The notes: a model not told the origin generated them from the sequence alone. A DNA stretch of 64,000 bases from Camillea tinctor (GCA_022578605.1 MU394115.1:1-64000); one strand, 5' to 3'. Counted from the stretch's first letter, positions 49,161 through 62,726 are shown. Made by a program: numbers and translations.

Positions 49161-52100
49161 ATGGCCTTCGGCTTTAGCAACGCCAGCGGCGGCGCGGCTG
49201 GGAACGGCCAGGTTTCTCAGGGCCCCGACTTGCCCGAGGTCCAGACTGAAGGCCTTGGTTTCTTGTCACTAGCTGGTGATGCGAAACTACGCCTAACTTC
49301 TCCCTGGTCTCCGCTTCCATCTGCGCATGCTTCTCTCCTAAGTATTGCCTCGCGACAGGGCCTCGTTGCTGCTGCTGGTCCTGATGGTGTCGTCCTTGCA
49401 TCGACTGAAGCCGTCCGGAAAGCCTTTGATGGTCCTAAAGATGGCGATAGTGATATAAGATCTTTCCAGCCACAACTCAAGCTTCCTCTGCCCCTGCGAA
49501 TATGCCAACTTGCCTTTACCGCCGATGAGTCCTACTTAATATTGTCTGCAGAACAAGGTGGAGGTCTGGCAGTGTATGAGACCCAGGCTCTCCAGCAGGG
49601 CGCTACGCAGACAGCTTTCGAAATCCCCACCAATGGCGAATCTCTAAGGGCGCTTGTACCGAACCCGAATCCGGAGAAGGGAGAACTCTGTGCTGTTGTC
49701 ACGAGCGAGGGCAAACTTCTGATGGCGAATATGAAGGAGCGCAACTTTGCACCAGGTCGTAATGGCCAGGTGCTTAAAGAACAAGTGAGTTGCGTTGCCT
49801 GGAGTACCAAAGGGAAACAGCTAGTAGCTGGTCTTGGGGATGGCTCCATGCACCAGATGACCCCGGAGGGAGACGTCAAGGCCGAAATCCCCAGGCCTCC
49901 AGACCTGAGTCCAAGTTATTATGGTAAGTTTTCCGATGTATAGTGCGTACATGTTACCGCTGACAGGTCATAAGTTTCGGCCTTGATTTGGCTCGAGAAC
50001 GATGTTTTCTTGGTGTTCCATGTCTCAACCTCCGAAGGCGCGCCACAGACGAAATGCCACTTAATCACTAGACAAGGACAGAACTTCCAATACCAGAAGT
50101 TGAACGACCCTGTTGATCCCTTCGGCATGGATAAAACGCCACACCATACAGCTGCACGCCTGAAGGACTTCCCCCCTAATCTCCAGGATTTGCTCATATT
50201 CTCTTCGACTGCCGTCCCTGATATTGGCCTTCTCGCACGATCCAAGGCCCCGCTAGCCTCTGATGGTCCTACCAATATTTTTACTAATATTGAGTTAGCC
50301 GATGATTCGAAGCGAGCCACATTGCCGATGGGTGATGGTATGGACAGCCCAGCGCCGATTGGGACTGCCCTCGACCTGTCTAGCAAAGACAAGGTTTATA
50401 AGCCTATACCTACTGACGAGCTAGATCAATCTCCTGGCCCTCTCCCTGGTTACTGGGTTCTGAATGACCAGGGTATCTTGTCCGTATGGTGGATTGTGTA
50501 TTCTGAATCAATTAGGGGTGGGACTACCTACCCAGGTCTTGCGGTAGTGGAAGGCAACACGCTGAATCCTGCTCCCGCTGCGGCATCTCAGCCAGCCCAA
50601 CCTAGCTCTTTCGCTGCGCTGAGTGGCTCTTCAGCCTTCGGTACCCCAGCAGCAGCTTCGGCACCGGCACCAGCGTTTGGTGGTCCCTCAGCCTTAGGTG
50701 CGAAAAGTTCACCGTGGGGAGCTCAACCGCCTTCATCTAACGGTATAGGAGGTTCCGCTTTTGGATCCAGCAGTTTTGGAATGGGGGCCGCTTCATCGGC
50801 CCCGAAATTAGGCAGTACATCAGCCTTTGGTTCATCAAGCTTCGGCACACAGGCAGCAACGCCTGCGTTTGGACAGGCTGCAGGGTTAGGGACAAAGGTT
50901 TCTCCTTGGGGATCTGGGTCTACGGCGTCGAGCACACCAGCTTTTGGTCAATCCGGCTTTGCTAAGAGTTCAGCTGGACCAAGTGGTATCTTTGGTGCCT
51001 CCTCGAACAATGCAACTTCGAGTAGCGGATTTGCTGGTTTCGCAAGTAAAGGGGGTTTTGCGTCTCTTGGAGCAGATACAAATGCGAATGGGTCAAGCAT
51101 CTTTGCATCCACAAAATCCAATGCCCCTGAGATTTCTATGGACACGGACTCGAATACTTCATTCCCGCCTCCGAGCTCTAGGACAGCTCCTGGTGCTGGG
51201 AATCCTTTTGGGTCGCAACCATTCAAGTTAACATCTAGCTTTCAACGAGATCCGAACACGAAGGATGACGATGATGAACCGACGACTGAAGAAAAGTCCG
51301 GTACTGGCGACAAGTCAATGTTTGGGACGAGCTTTACCTCTACTATGAGTGAATTAACGAAGCCTGGAGGACCATCGTCAAGTATTTTTGGACAGCCGGC
51401 GCCGGTTTCTAATGTAGAATCTACTACGCCTACAACAACCCCCACGCCGTCCAAATTCTTGACCGAGACAACCCCGGCTCCGAAAAGTGGAATCTTCAGC
51501 CTTCCGCCAAAGGTCTCGGGTGGTCACTTTGGGGATTCCACTTCCGAAACGCCGAAGACTGAAGTTCCTCAATCTAAACTTGAGCTAGATACCCCTAAGG
51601 CAGCCCAGGCTGTTGCAGACGTGCCTTTACCACCAGAATCTACCAGTAAGGCTACTTACCCTTTTGGTGATTCATCATCCTCATCCTCATCTACTACAGA
51701 TACCGACGACGTTAAGATAACGCCCCCAAAGACCGAGTCCGCACCGTTTGCCTCTAATTCATTCACACCAGCGTCGAAAACAGAGAGCACGCCACCCGTT
51801 AAGACCCTGCTAGCAGCTGCTGGCACAGCACCGCTACCACCGGATCCCGTAAAGAATAAGAACGCCTATAATGTCCCGCTACCTCCGTTACCTGGCGCTG
51901 CCGCCAAACCTAAACCTGCCGATGCCGCGCCTCTGCCTCCAGATCCGGTCAAGAACAAGAAGGCGTACGCTGCTGAACTCCCCCCACTACCCGGCGCGGC
52001 TGCCAAGCCTAAGCCTGCTAGCGATATGCCTTTACCACCCGACCCTGTGAAGCAGCCGAAATTGTATGAAAACAAGGTGCCGGCTCTACCCATTGCCAAA

Positions 52101-53729
52101 CCTGTCTCCACTGTGGCTGGTCCTGGGTTCAAGTTTCCGACGAACCCTCCTCCTATATCTGATACCGATGACGATGATTTATCCGAGGAGGAAGAGGGCA
52201 CTGAGGCTGCCAGTGAAGGCAGCGGCGTCGACGTTGCGAAAGAACTGAGCCCATCTACAACTGGTGCTAATAAAACCCCCGGATACACCCCACAGAGCTC
52301 ATTTGACGGTTTGGCGGGCAGTTACTCAACAATATCCCGTCCAGATCAAGACCGAAGGAACTTGTTCGGTGACTTGGGACGCAATGCTCCTCACTTTCCT
52401 CAGCCAAATCCCCTTAGTCCACGATCACCAAGCCCCGTACGTGGTGCAGTGCCGGCAAGGATGCTGGGTAGTGAACAGTCGCGGTCGTTCAGCGCTCCTA
52501 GTATGGCCTCACAGATGATCGGTGCTACTAGAAGACCCCAATCTCGGCTAGGAGCCTCAATAGTCGGTAAGGATACATCTGTTGAGGATGCTATAATCGA
52601 GCAACAGCGGAAAGCCAAGGCGAAGAAAGAGGCGGAAGAAACCCAGCTCCTTATAGATAAGGAGGATGATGCAGTGCAACAGCTTCTGAGAACCGATATC
52701 GAGCCTACTCTTGACCTTGATGAATTCATTGCTCATTCCGGTGTGGCGCCACCAGCTGGTGATAGCGTACCTGCGCAAGTCGAGGCTGTTTATCGTGATA
52801 TAAATTCCATGATAGACACGCTCGGTCTAAATGCTCGGTCATTAGCGGGGTTCATCAAAGGTCATAAAGAGCTTCGCTCTGATCATCGAACAAGACACGA
52901 TCTCAATTCACCCGAGGACTGGACTTTGGTCGAGATTGAGAGCCTGGCAGACATAATCGATCAAGACCTTGGGGAAGCCTTGGATGAGGCAAAGGTGACT
53001 GATGTGGAGGAGAAGTTGGCCCAGATTCAAGAATTGCAACGAGAGATGGCTCGTGATCGCAATAAGCAGAATGATCTCAAGAAGATTATTGCGGCACGGT
53101 TTGACCCGGAGCAGACGGTTGCCAACCGGACCCTACCTCTAAGTTCAGAACAAGCCGCTCAACAGAGCGACCTCCGGCGCGAACTCGCTAAATTTATGAA
53201 GCTATTGGCTGAAGCAGAAGAAAATCTTACCTTACTGAAGGCTAGGATAGTCTCGGCTAGTAACGCCAATGGCAAGGGTGGTCCTACGCCCACCATTGAG
53301 GCTGTCGTACGCACTATAACGAAGATGACTAGCATGGTTGAAAAACGCAGCGGCGACATCGACGTGCTCGAGAATCAGATGCGCAAGCTGCGCCTTGGCT
53401 CGGCAGGTCCTGGGAGTCGCGAAGGCTCACCCTTCGCGACGCCCAATGCGAAGCGCTTATCCTCTATCATGTTCTCGCCCGAGCGGTCCATGCACGAGGC
53501 TACACCACAGCGCGGAAGTATGATTCGCCATTCGTTGTCGACGTCGGTCTCTAGCATTGGCGGGTCCATGTTCCGAACGCCGCCGCGTAAGAAGCTGAGT
53601 GGGTTCGGGGAGGCTGAAAGGAAAGCCGTTAAGGAGAAGAAGGAGCGTCGGGCGGCCGTGCTCGGCAACCTTAGGAGTAGTCTTCAGAAGAAGGGCGTGA
53701 GCGTCTGGGCAGTAGATGATATCGAGTAG
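49161..53729 (+). CDS. Nucleoporin Nup159 (Nup214-like), cytoplasmic FG nucleoporin
   Basis: 1505-aa nuclear pore component on the cytoplasmic face, docking site for the mRNA-export helicase Dbp5. Exons 49161-49923 and 49975-53729; the 51-nt intron ends at taag, giving YYVSALIWLENDVFLV in frame. Domain order: N-terminal beta-propeller (about 20-450), FG-repeat region (about 466-680, with AFG, FGSSSFG and FGQ motifs), a long Ser/Thr/Pro-rich linker, three tandem about 30-residue repeats of LPPDPVKNK-type (about 873-956), an acidic DTDDDDLSEEEEGTE stretch, then a coiled-coil C-terminus (about 1130-1440) that anchors it in the Nup82 complex. The tail KKGVSVWAVDDIE is short and charged. ATG 49161 is the first in frame. 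Confidence 0.92.
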
Positions 53730-54924
53730 AAAAATAAAGAAGAAAAAAAGGAAATAAGGGGAAAGAGCAAAAGGGGGGGAGGGAGGGGAGGACAAGAAGC
53801 GAAAGGCCAAATGGGAGATGATGGAATAGGATAGGGTGATTGGTTGGACAAAATGGGAGAACTACCTCACTACCTGATTTATGAGAAGCGGCAGCGAATA
53901 GCAAACAGACCAACAAGCAATATGGGATGCGATATCGATGAGGAGAAGGACAAAGGAGAGGCGGAAGTGGTGTGCTACGAGTACGCAGATAGTAATAATG
54001 TAAGAGAGAAAAAATCGATTAGGAGTAAGTGTTTGTTATGGCATCTCTTTTATTATTCAATATTTTTTTTCCCTATGTGATTATAATCGAACTGAACACC
54101 TATTTCAAGATAAGTTAAGCGTCGGAAGTCCTTGGTTGAGTATCTCTCTTTCCTCTAACGAAATAACCCTCGTTCCACCTTCACCCCTTTTCTTCTGCTA
54201 CAACGTCCGTGAGCTTCAGATGTACCACTCTAGAATCAATATGGAGTGTTCCGAGTTGAACATGGAGCGTATCAACGTAGTATTGTTATGCGCTCTGCCT
54301 ATTAGCCCTTTAACCCGCTTATGCTTTTCTTACCCCCCTATCACCATCCGCTGTATCTTACTTGGCCTTCTCCATTTTCAGTCTTTACACAACGGCACCA
54401 CCACGAGATTCGGAGAGAAGAAAAGCCTTTATTACGAGCACTTCCCCCCTCCTTCTAGATTCTCCCCCTTGTTGCTTCCAATTTAGATATATAAGTAAGC
54501 AAAGGAGGCTGAAGTTAGGTAGTAGCTAGTGATTGATAAATTGTAGGGTATAAAAATGTAGCAGAATAAAACCACTTTTCCCAAATCACCTCACCACCTC
54601 TATCTAGCCTTCTCTTATGATCGGCAATGTGGCTCCATGAGACCTTCTTACTTCTAGTTAACACGGATAGGGGAAATCCGATGACAGTAATGCGATAGGT
54701 GCCCCTCGCATACAACATCGCGTTCTCCTCCTGTCGCCTGGGCACACGCATCAACGCACATACATCATCACTCATTCGCACCACATAGACATACCTAGCC
54801 GCATGAAGGAAGGAAAGGGGGGGGGGGGGATAAAATAAAGTAACACGGGCTTCATGAAAACCAAACCTCAATCGAAGCAAACAATCCCCTTTCTAACATG
54901 AATCTCTCTACGCTACCTTACGTC
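53730..54924. other. Convergent 3' spacer, no gene seen
   Basis: Between the stops of NUP159 and the dynein chain. It starts with a purine-rich 3' tract (53731-53800) and includes a G-run near 54819-54829. The 116-codon ORF at 54136-54486 has no recognisable features. Confidence 0.5.
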
Positions 54925-57083
54925 TTAGGCCAATCCCACTACTGCGCCGGCGCCTACAGCCTCCAGCCTCGCTACCAGCTTCTTCACATTCGTCCACTCC
55001 TCACTGCGCACTGTCTCCTTACCGCCGAGATCGGGGCCCACCTCAAACACGCTGACAACAGCATCGATACCACCGACAGCGAGCCGCTTGCCCTCGCTCG
55101 GCTCCCAGGCGACTTTGTTGAGGCTCTTGCTGAGGAGCTGGCGCCCCTCCTTACGAGGAGTAGGGCTGATCTTGGCGACGGGGATCTCCGTCTCGACGGT
55201 GACATCCCAGAGTTCGAGAGAGCCGGCACCATCGACCAGAGCGAAAACACCGGGGCGGACCGGCGACCAGGCGGCGTCATAGACCACGTCCTCGCGCACA
55301 ATCTCGAGCAAGGGGGACACAGCGGTGCCGGCGCTCTCGACGATGGTGCTGGTGGCAGCGGGAGCACGCACCTTCCACAGCTTGACGGACCAGTCGAGCG
55401 AGGAGGAGAGCACGAGGTCGCCCAGGTCGACGGGCCCGCGAGCGGGGTGAAAGTCGACGCTCATTACGGGGGCCGCGTGGCCCTTGTACGAGACGCGCGC
55501 GTCGACACCGGCCTTGGCGCCCGCGCGGTCATACCGGTGACATGGGTAGATGGAACCCTCCTCGGAGCCGAGCAGGAAGTAGGTGGGGTCGGCCTGGGGA
55601 AAGGCCATGGTCGTCGGTGCGAGGTCCTCGAACTTGTTGGGAGGTGGGGTGGTGAGAGTGAGGGATTCTTGAGGTTGGGAGAGCATGTCGACGCTCCAGA
55701 CACAGAGGGCGCCGTCGGTGGAGACGGATATTATGTTGTTGGCATTTTGCGTGCCGACGATGTCGACCGAATAGACCGGGTGCGAGTGGCCCGAGCCGGT
55801 CAAGGGCGTCTTTTGGACGGGCGACGACTTGGCGCGGGTATCCCACAAAAGGACCTGGCCCGAGTAGGTGCCGCCGATGATGAGATTAGGATGGAAGGGG
55901 GAGAACTTTGCGGTCAGGATATCGGATTGGGCGTGGAACAAGAACTCGGGCCGATCATGCAGGTGCTGGTTCCAGACCTGCACGATGCCGTCGGGATCGT
56001 GGGGGGCTGCCGGGTTCTTGGTGTAGGAGGCAAGCAGGAGCTCTGGAAACTTGGGGGAAAAGTCGATGCTGCTAACCATGCGCTTCTTAGACCACCGATC
56101 ATCGTAGAATTGCACAACCTCCTTCACACGCCGCCGACCCTTGCCCCCGGTGTTGCCCGCCTGCTCGTCGTCGTCCTCGATATCATGGGCTTGCAAGGAG
56201 TAGTCGGTAAGGATGTCGTACTCGTTGCTGACGTCGAGGGCCCGCTCAATGACCTTGGTAGACCTCTCAACAAATACCAAGAAGTCCTCAGAGGCGGTCA
56301 CAGCCGCTAGCTCCTCACTGCTGAGGGCTCTGGCGGGGAAATTCGACGTATTTACCGAACCGGGCTGCAGAACGCCATCAGTAACGAGCTCGCGAGCGGC
56401 CTTGAGTTCCTCCTCGATTTCTTTCCGCAGATTCTCTCGCAGCTCCTCCTCTTTGTCGCGTTCCCGGCGGCTCATCCGTTTGCTTGGGGAGGAGGTTGCG
56501 CCAGGTAGGTCTTCATCGTCAAGCTCGGAAAAGGCACGGGCTCTCGAGGCTGGCGGAGTCCATTCCTCGGTGGTCTGGACACCCTTGCTGTAAGAGAAGA
56601 TCTCCTTCACGGGCGAGGGCGGGCACTCGTAGACGGTCTGGAGCGGGACGGTGGTCAGGATTTGGGGCAGCGACGGCGGCAGGGACAGATGCGGGCCATT
56701 CGCCTGGGATGCGTATTCGGATATTTCGCTGTTTAGTTCGCCTGCGCTCAGTACGCTGTTGGGGCGGCTTCCGCGCAGGCCAGGAGAGGCTGCGCCGGTG
56801 ACGGTGGAACTGGGTCTGCTATCGCCAACTAAGCTGTTGATGAGCGATTCGATTTCTTTCCTGTTGTCGGCGCGGCTGGGGGTTGGGGTTATCAGCTACA
56901 ACAAACGATGGGGTCAGTTGGCCTAGCTCAAGATCAAGATGAGGGAGAGGATGGTTGTACGTCGCTGGGGCTGGCTATGCCCGATCTACCAGCATTGGCC
57001 TGGTTAGCCCTCAGTTCCCGTTGTCGCTTGAGCTCGGCGAGCTTTGCCTTCTTGGCTAGGATCTCATCTCTTCGTTGTTGCAT
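54925..57083 (-). CDS. Cytoplasmic dynein intermediate chain
   Basis: 697-aa subunit linking the dynein heavy chain to light chains and dynactin. Exons 57083-56961 and 56895-54925 join in frame; the first encodes the conserved N-terminal helix MQQRRDEILAKKAKLAELKRQR that binds p150Glued/NudE in orthologues. The disordered region follows with SKGVQTTEEW, a light-chain-binding type motif (GVQT), then a charged coiled coil (RRERDKEEELRENLRKE). The C-terminal half is a WD40 propeller with KKRMVSSIDFSPKFPELLLASY, GGTYSGQVLLWDTR, HPVYSVDI, GHAAPVMSVDFHP and SSSLDWSVKLW. Works in retrograde transport and nuclear migration. A 470-codon ORF on the opposite strand is a GC-rich shadow. Confidence 0.93.
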
Positions 57084-57922
57084 TGTGTCTTTGACCAAAC
57101 CCCATATCTCTTTTTCTTTTTTCTTTTCTTTCTTTTTTCTTTCTTTCTTTCTTTTGTATTGTTAGATTATGTTTGTGATGCGTCACTTGTCACTGTAGTT
57201 GGTGTTTATTGTTATAGGAGATGAGGTATTGTGCGTGTATGTGAGAGCGAGGGAGTGTATGGGTGATGTGAAAAGAAAAAGAAGAAACAGAATAAAATAA
57301 AATAAAAATTACGGAGGTAGAAATGAGAGAGATGAGAGAAGGTGGTAACCTAGATAGCTAAAGTTTAACCTAGTTAACCTAGAGTAGTAGTGTTCCTGCT
57401 GCTGATGATCCAATGCGCGCGTCCCTTTCTCTTGCAGGTCCATGTTCCATGTTCCATGTTCTTTGTTGTCGGCGTATCACGAGCTAAACTATGCCGATGT
57501 ATCTTTGTACCTCTTACCTACATATATGTAGGTAGTACATTAAGTAGTACTAGGTAGTTGTACATAGTAGGTATGCAATGTCATGTTATGGATTTATCGG
57601 GGAGGGTGAATTTAAATACTACATAGTATGTAGGGTGTCCACCTTACTAACATCTTAAGGTAGGTACGTAGGTACATATGTGTACTTAGTACCCGACCAG
57701 ACTTGGCTTTGTTCGGCCGGCTTGGAAAAAATATGTATGCGAAAATTCCCGATCATACATCGTGCAATCCTCCCATACCTCACGCACCTGTCCCTCCTCA
57801 CCTTTCTATAACTCTCGAAATTCCCTGGAAACGGGCCAATTGGCAATCCCCTGCCCGTCTGCGCATCTACCCTTCTCTTCTTCCTCTTCTCCTTAACTAG
57901 TTGCGCGACAAAAACCGGCCCA
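57084..57922. promoter_or_regulatory. Divergent promoter region, dynein IC / ATP synthase e
   Basis: An 839-nt spacer with a CT-rich tract directly 5' of the dynein start (57106-57152) and TAGGTA/TACCTA clusters (57510-57680). No additional gene. Confidence 0.5.
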
Positions 57923-58415
57923 ATGTCTTCAGCGTCGGGAGTCAACGTGCGTACCTTTTTCCACCACACCACACTACACCATGCTACACCACACCACACC
58001 ATACTATGTCCCAACTCTGAACTCGCTTGACTTGCTCAGCAGCTAATCATCCCCCCTCTTCGCAGGTGCTCCGGTACTCCGCCCTAGCTTTCGGTGTTTT
58101 CTACGGCTTCACACACCAGCGGACCATCACGGCCACTCAAAAAGCCGCTGCTGCACAGAGGGAATATGAGCACAAGCAGCAATTGATAGAGCAGGCCCGA
58201 GCTGAGTACAACAAGTCCAAGAATCCACAACCACTCTCGACAGAAAAGAGCCCTCGTACGTTCTCCCCCCTTCTTCCTCTTCCTCCCCCTTCCCCCTTCC
58301 CCCTTCTGGTGGCGCGCAAGCGGTACTGACGGATTGAGTAGTGGACCAAGACCCGATGGACCCCAAGTTTGATCTAGAAGCCTACCTGAACGCCCTAGCC
58401 GCACAAAAGCAATAA
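57923..58415 (+). CDS. ATP synthase subunit e, mitochondrial (Tim11/Atp21)
   Basis: 95-aa inner-membrane protein required for dimerisation of F1Fo ATP synthase and cristae shape. Three exons, 57923-57946 (24 nt), 58066-58255 and 58342-58415, join in frame. The product MSSASGVNVLRYSALAFGVFYGFTHQ contains the single membrane segment with the GxxxG-like spacing (ALAFGVFYG), followed by a charged helix (KAAAAQREYEHKQQLIEQARAEYNK) and a short acidic tail (LDQDPMDPKFDLEAYLNAL). Neither the first nor the last exon is visible as a normal ORF. Confidence 0.9.
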
Positions 58416-59646
58416 ATGCAGCGGATGGATTTCGAGTATAATATGTGGGTAAAAAAAAAAAAGAAAAAGAAACAAGACAGAAGAGGACAGGACAGAAGAA
58501 ACGGGTGCGGAAATAGACTTGGGGGGTGGGAAAAAAAAAGAGACAGGCTTGTGGGATAGGTTCGGAGTCGGGGTCGACGAGGATAGCTGGTGCGGCTTAC
58601 TTAGTCCAACAGCGAAACTGCCTTCCTGGGAGGCTTTGGTGTATAATTGCGATGCTCCCGGAACCCAGCCTATAGATTTCCTTGAGTTCGCTGTACATCT
58701 GTACAATACTATCAGTTACCTAGACCATTGGGAGGGCCATATCTGACCACGATGCTTGTGGTGTCACTGTCTTGATTTCCGGCTTAGCTTAGGCATGGCA
58801 TGGCATAGAGAAACCGTGGCGCATATCTGTTGACTTTGTACCATGACAGCTTTTCCTATTTTCTTTTCCTTCACAATTCATGTGTATAAACTAGTCGAAA
58901 ATCTAGTTGAGACCGAGAACATGTTAAATATATTCATGTTCTCGTTTGACATGTAGTAGTATGGAAATATAGGCAAGTTGAATAGCAGGTATGTTACCTG
59001 CATTTAGATATTGTTTATTGAAAAAGAATAAAAAAGAATAAATAAATGGACAAATGAAGACATGTAGTTGAATATTCTACTTACCTACTACCTAAGGTAG
59101 TCATCTGTGATAAACGTAAACTCAGGTTAACTATAGTAAGAAGGCTTGGTTCTTTTTTCTTTTTCCAAGTTCCTTCTCATTATTCAAAATATTTACCTTT
59201 TAGTTAAGTAGGTACTGGTAAACAAGTAAGTGACTACTAGGTAGGATAAATTCCATCTAATAGGAGGTAGGTATGATAGTAGGTAGTAGGTTTATTAGGT
59301 AATCCATCTGATACACCCTAGGTATAGTACCTACCTAGGTAACACACTAGGTTAATAAACTTAAAGCCACTTTGAATGTGGGGTGACGAGACCCCTGCAG
59401 GATCGGAAGCTTAGGTACTGATTGCGCAGCCCGCCAAAAATGATGTACTTGTGAACTTGAAAGCTCCAGCTGTCCTCTTATCACCTTTCCCCCCCCATCT
59501 ATCACCAACCTTTTCTTCTCTCCATACTATTCAACTTGCAACCAATTCACCTAACCTAACCCTACACCACTTATCCCTTAAGACAAGACTCTCTAGATGT
59601 GACACCACTGCCAATTGTCACATCTTCGAGGGAACAAATTCCGACA
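58416..59646. other. Intergenic, no gene seen
   Basis: 3' flank of subunit e, then the STT3 promoter. A-runs near 58451 and 58531, TAGGTA/CCTAGG clusters (59060-59340) and a C/T-rich tract just before the STT3 start. No supported gene. Confidence 0.5.
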
Positions 59647-62196
59647 ATGGCTGTCGCAACGACTGCCAGCTCTGGCCCCGTTGATCTTCTGATCAATGTG
59701 GGCAAGAACCAGAGCACCAAAACCCTCTTGAGAGTGATCATCCTCTGCTTCATAGCTGGTGCTGCCATTGCCAGCCGTCTGTTCTCCGTTATTCGTATGT
59801 GCCATACCCTATTATTATCCTAGATGGTGATAGAATTGCTAACCTAAACGTCCAATTTTCCTCTCCAGGTTTCGAAAGTATCATCCATGAATGTCAGTAT
59901 AATAAACCTTTCTATATATAGCCTCTTCCTCTCCCTCCCCCTCTCCCTCTCCCTCTCCCCGATCTCTAACTTTCTTGGCTTTGCAGTCGATCCCTGGTTC
60001 AACTTCAGAGCGACGAAATACCTGGTTGCAAACGGATTCTACGATTTCTGGGACTGGTTCGACGACCGAACATGGCATCCTCTGGGCCGCGTCACCGGCG
60101 GGACCCTCTATCCCGGCTTGATGGTCACCAGTGGTGTCATATACCATCTCCTCCGTGCTCTGACCGTCCCTGTCGATATCCGGAATATCTGTGTGCTCCT
60201 AGCTCCTGCATGTTCCGGTCTGACTGCCTTTGCCACCTACCTCCTCACAAATGAAATGACCACCTCGTCGTCGGCTGGCCTCCTCGCCGCTGCCTTCATG
60301 GGTATAGCTCCCGGTTACATCTCGCGATCCGTTGCCGGTTCCTACGATAACGAGGCCATTGCCATCTTCCTCCTTGTATTCACCTTCTACCTCTGGATCA
60401 AGGCTCTAAAGCTGGGATCCGTGCTATGGGGCGCACTATGCGCCCTGTTCTACGGCTATATGGTGGCATCCTGGGGTGGATATGCATTCATTACCTGCTT
60501 GGTCCCTCTGCACGCCTTCGTGCTCATCTGTATGGGCCGATTTAGCATGCGCCTCTATGTATCGTATACCACATGGTATGCTCTGGGAACTCTAGCTAGC
60601 ATGCAGATTCCCTTCGTCGGTTTTCTGCCCGTTCGTACAAGTGAACACATGCCAGCACTGGGTGAGTATTAAGCAACACATAACAAGTGCCATCAACATC
60701 ACAGCTGACATTCTCTAGGTATATTCGGCTTCCTTCAACTAGTTGCGTTCCTCGAATATGTCCGTTCTGCTATCCCCAGCCGGCAATTCCAGACCTTCCT
60801 CTACGTAGCCCTGGGTGGCATCTTCGGTCTTTCGCTCCTCGGCCTCGTTGGCCTTACAGCCGGTGGATATATCGCCCCCTGGTCAGGCCGGTTTTATTCG
60901 CTCTGGGATACTGGCTATGCCAAGATTCATATTCCCATCATTGCCTCTGTTTCTGAACATCAGCCTACTGCTTGGCCTGCCTTCTTCTTCGACCTGAACA
61001 TGTTGATATGGCTATTCCCCGCCGGTGTCTACCTGTGTTTCCAGAAGCTCGAGGACGAGCACGTCTTTATCATAGTCTACGCTCTCTTCGGAAGCTACTT
61101 TGCTGGTGTCATGGTGCGGCTGATGCTTACCCTTACGCCAGTGGTGTGTGTAGCCGCTGCTATTGCTGTTTCTCAGCTCCTCGACACCTACCTAGTCGCT
61201 AGGTCGCCGGAGGTCCCGGATACTGAGGAGGAAGCATCAGATGGCCATGCAAAGAAGGCATCGAAACAGGGCGGTCTTCGCGCATCGTCCCAGCCTGTGG
61301 TTGGCATCTATAATGTCGTTGGGAAGGGGTTTATCGCTGGTGCCATGGTTCTTTACCTACTCATTTTTGTGCAGCACTGCACCTGGGTCACCTCAAATGC
61401 ATACTCTTCTCCTTCCGTCGTTCTCGCAAGCCGCATGCCCGATGGTAGCCAGCATATTATTGATGACTACCGGGAGGCTTATCAATGGCTTCGGCAAAAC
61501 ACTCGTGAGGATGCCAAGATCATGTCTTGGTGGGACTATGGCTATCAAATTGGCGGTATGGCCGATCGGCCAACCCTAGTGGACAACAACACCTGGAACA
61601 ATACCCATATCGCCACGGTCGGTAAGGCAATGGCTTCCCGGGAAGAAGTCAGCTATCCCATTATGCGCCAGCACGAGGTCGACTATGTTCTAGTGGTCTT
61701 TGGGGGCCTTCTCGGTTACTCGGGCGATGATATCAACAAGTTCCTCTGGATGGTGAGAATCGCTGAGGGTATCTGGCCAGACGAAGTTAAGGAACGTGAT
61801 TACTTCACCCCCCGTGGGGAATATAGGGTTGACTCCGAGGCTTCAGAGACTATGAAAAACAGTCTAATGTAAGATCCAATCCCCTTGCTGAAAAGATTGC
61901 TCTATGTGGCTAACTATATAAATAGGTACAAAATGTCATACTACAACTACGGGTCTCTCTTCCCCCCCGGCCAAGCTCAGGACCGTGTCAGAGGTGCTCG
62001 GCTACCAGAACAGGGTCCGGTCCTCAACACACTCGAAGAAGCCTACACCAGCGAGAACTGGATCATTAGGATTTACAAGGTCAAGGACCTCGATAACGTT
62101 GGTCGGGACCATGCCTCGGCTGCCTCGTTCGAAAAGGGACACAAGAAGAAGAAGGCTAGCAAAAAGCGGGGCCCAAGGGTATTGAGAGTAGACTAA
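59647..62196 (+). CDS. Oligosaccharyltransferase catalytic subunit STT3
   Basis: 755-aa polytopic ER membrane enzyme that transfers the lipid-linked glycan to Asn of nascent proteins. Five exons join exactly: 59647-59794, 59869-59892 (24 nt), 59987-60661, 60719-61868 and 61926-62196. The 24-nt exon encodes FESIIHE, completing the first lumenal loop [21 protein letters not shown] with the catalytic Asp of FDPWFN (about 59). Later motifs: [24 protein letters not shown] (the SVSE motif) and the lumenal [10 protein letters not shown] (about 552), followed by [10 protein letters not shown]. About a dozen membrane segments lie between. The C-terminus is a basic tail ([14 protein letters not shown]). 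Length slightly above the yeast protein. Confidence 0.95.
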
Positions 62197-62726
62197 ACTT
62201 TTTTTTTGTTATGCGAGCATGAAAATCTAAGTTTAGAAAGCGACATCTGTCTAGAGATGGGGAAGAAAATAAGGTCGCTATCAATTATTGCTATAAGTCT
62301 TGTTTTATTGGCTGGGTAGGTGCCAGGATGGGAAACGTCATCATGTACGGTCGGTAAAGCAGGGTAGGCAATTGTATCATATAAATCAAAAAGAGAATAA
62401 CGAGAGGATAGATGTGAAATTTTCATTTGGGGACGATAATGACCAAAACCAACTGGGTTCATTTTGTGAAGATTGATATACCAAGAAAAGTATGCAATAT
62501 TCCACGTAAAAAAAATAAGTGAGTGCATATTATATATAAAGAGAAAGATGTTATATATTATATAACATTGTATAAAAGCCATCCCATATTATATAAACTT
62601 GATTTAAATTTATTATGAGAGATAAACTACCTAGTAATGCAGGTTTATTTAATATAAAAAAAAAATATAAAAAAAGGAAAAAGAAAAGTTAATCAGTGTT
62701 AATAAATATATTAAGTAAATTAAGCT
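62197..62726. other. AT-rich spacer, no gene seen
   Basis: 3' flank of STT3, increasingly AT-rich towards the tRNA gene (62500-62700). No coding signal. Confidence 0.5.

Noticed and set aside
54136..54486. 116-codon ORF between NUP159 and the dynein gene
   Set aside because: Composition is spacer-like and no motif is visible; convergent 3' region.
54898..56310. 470-codon ORF on the plus strand
   Set aside because: It is antisense to the dynein intermediate chain, whose WD40 motifs are unmistakable; GC-rich third positions create the shadow.
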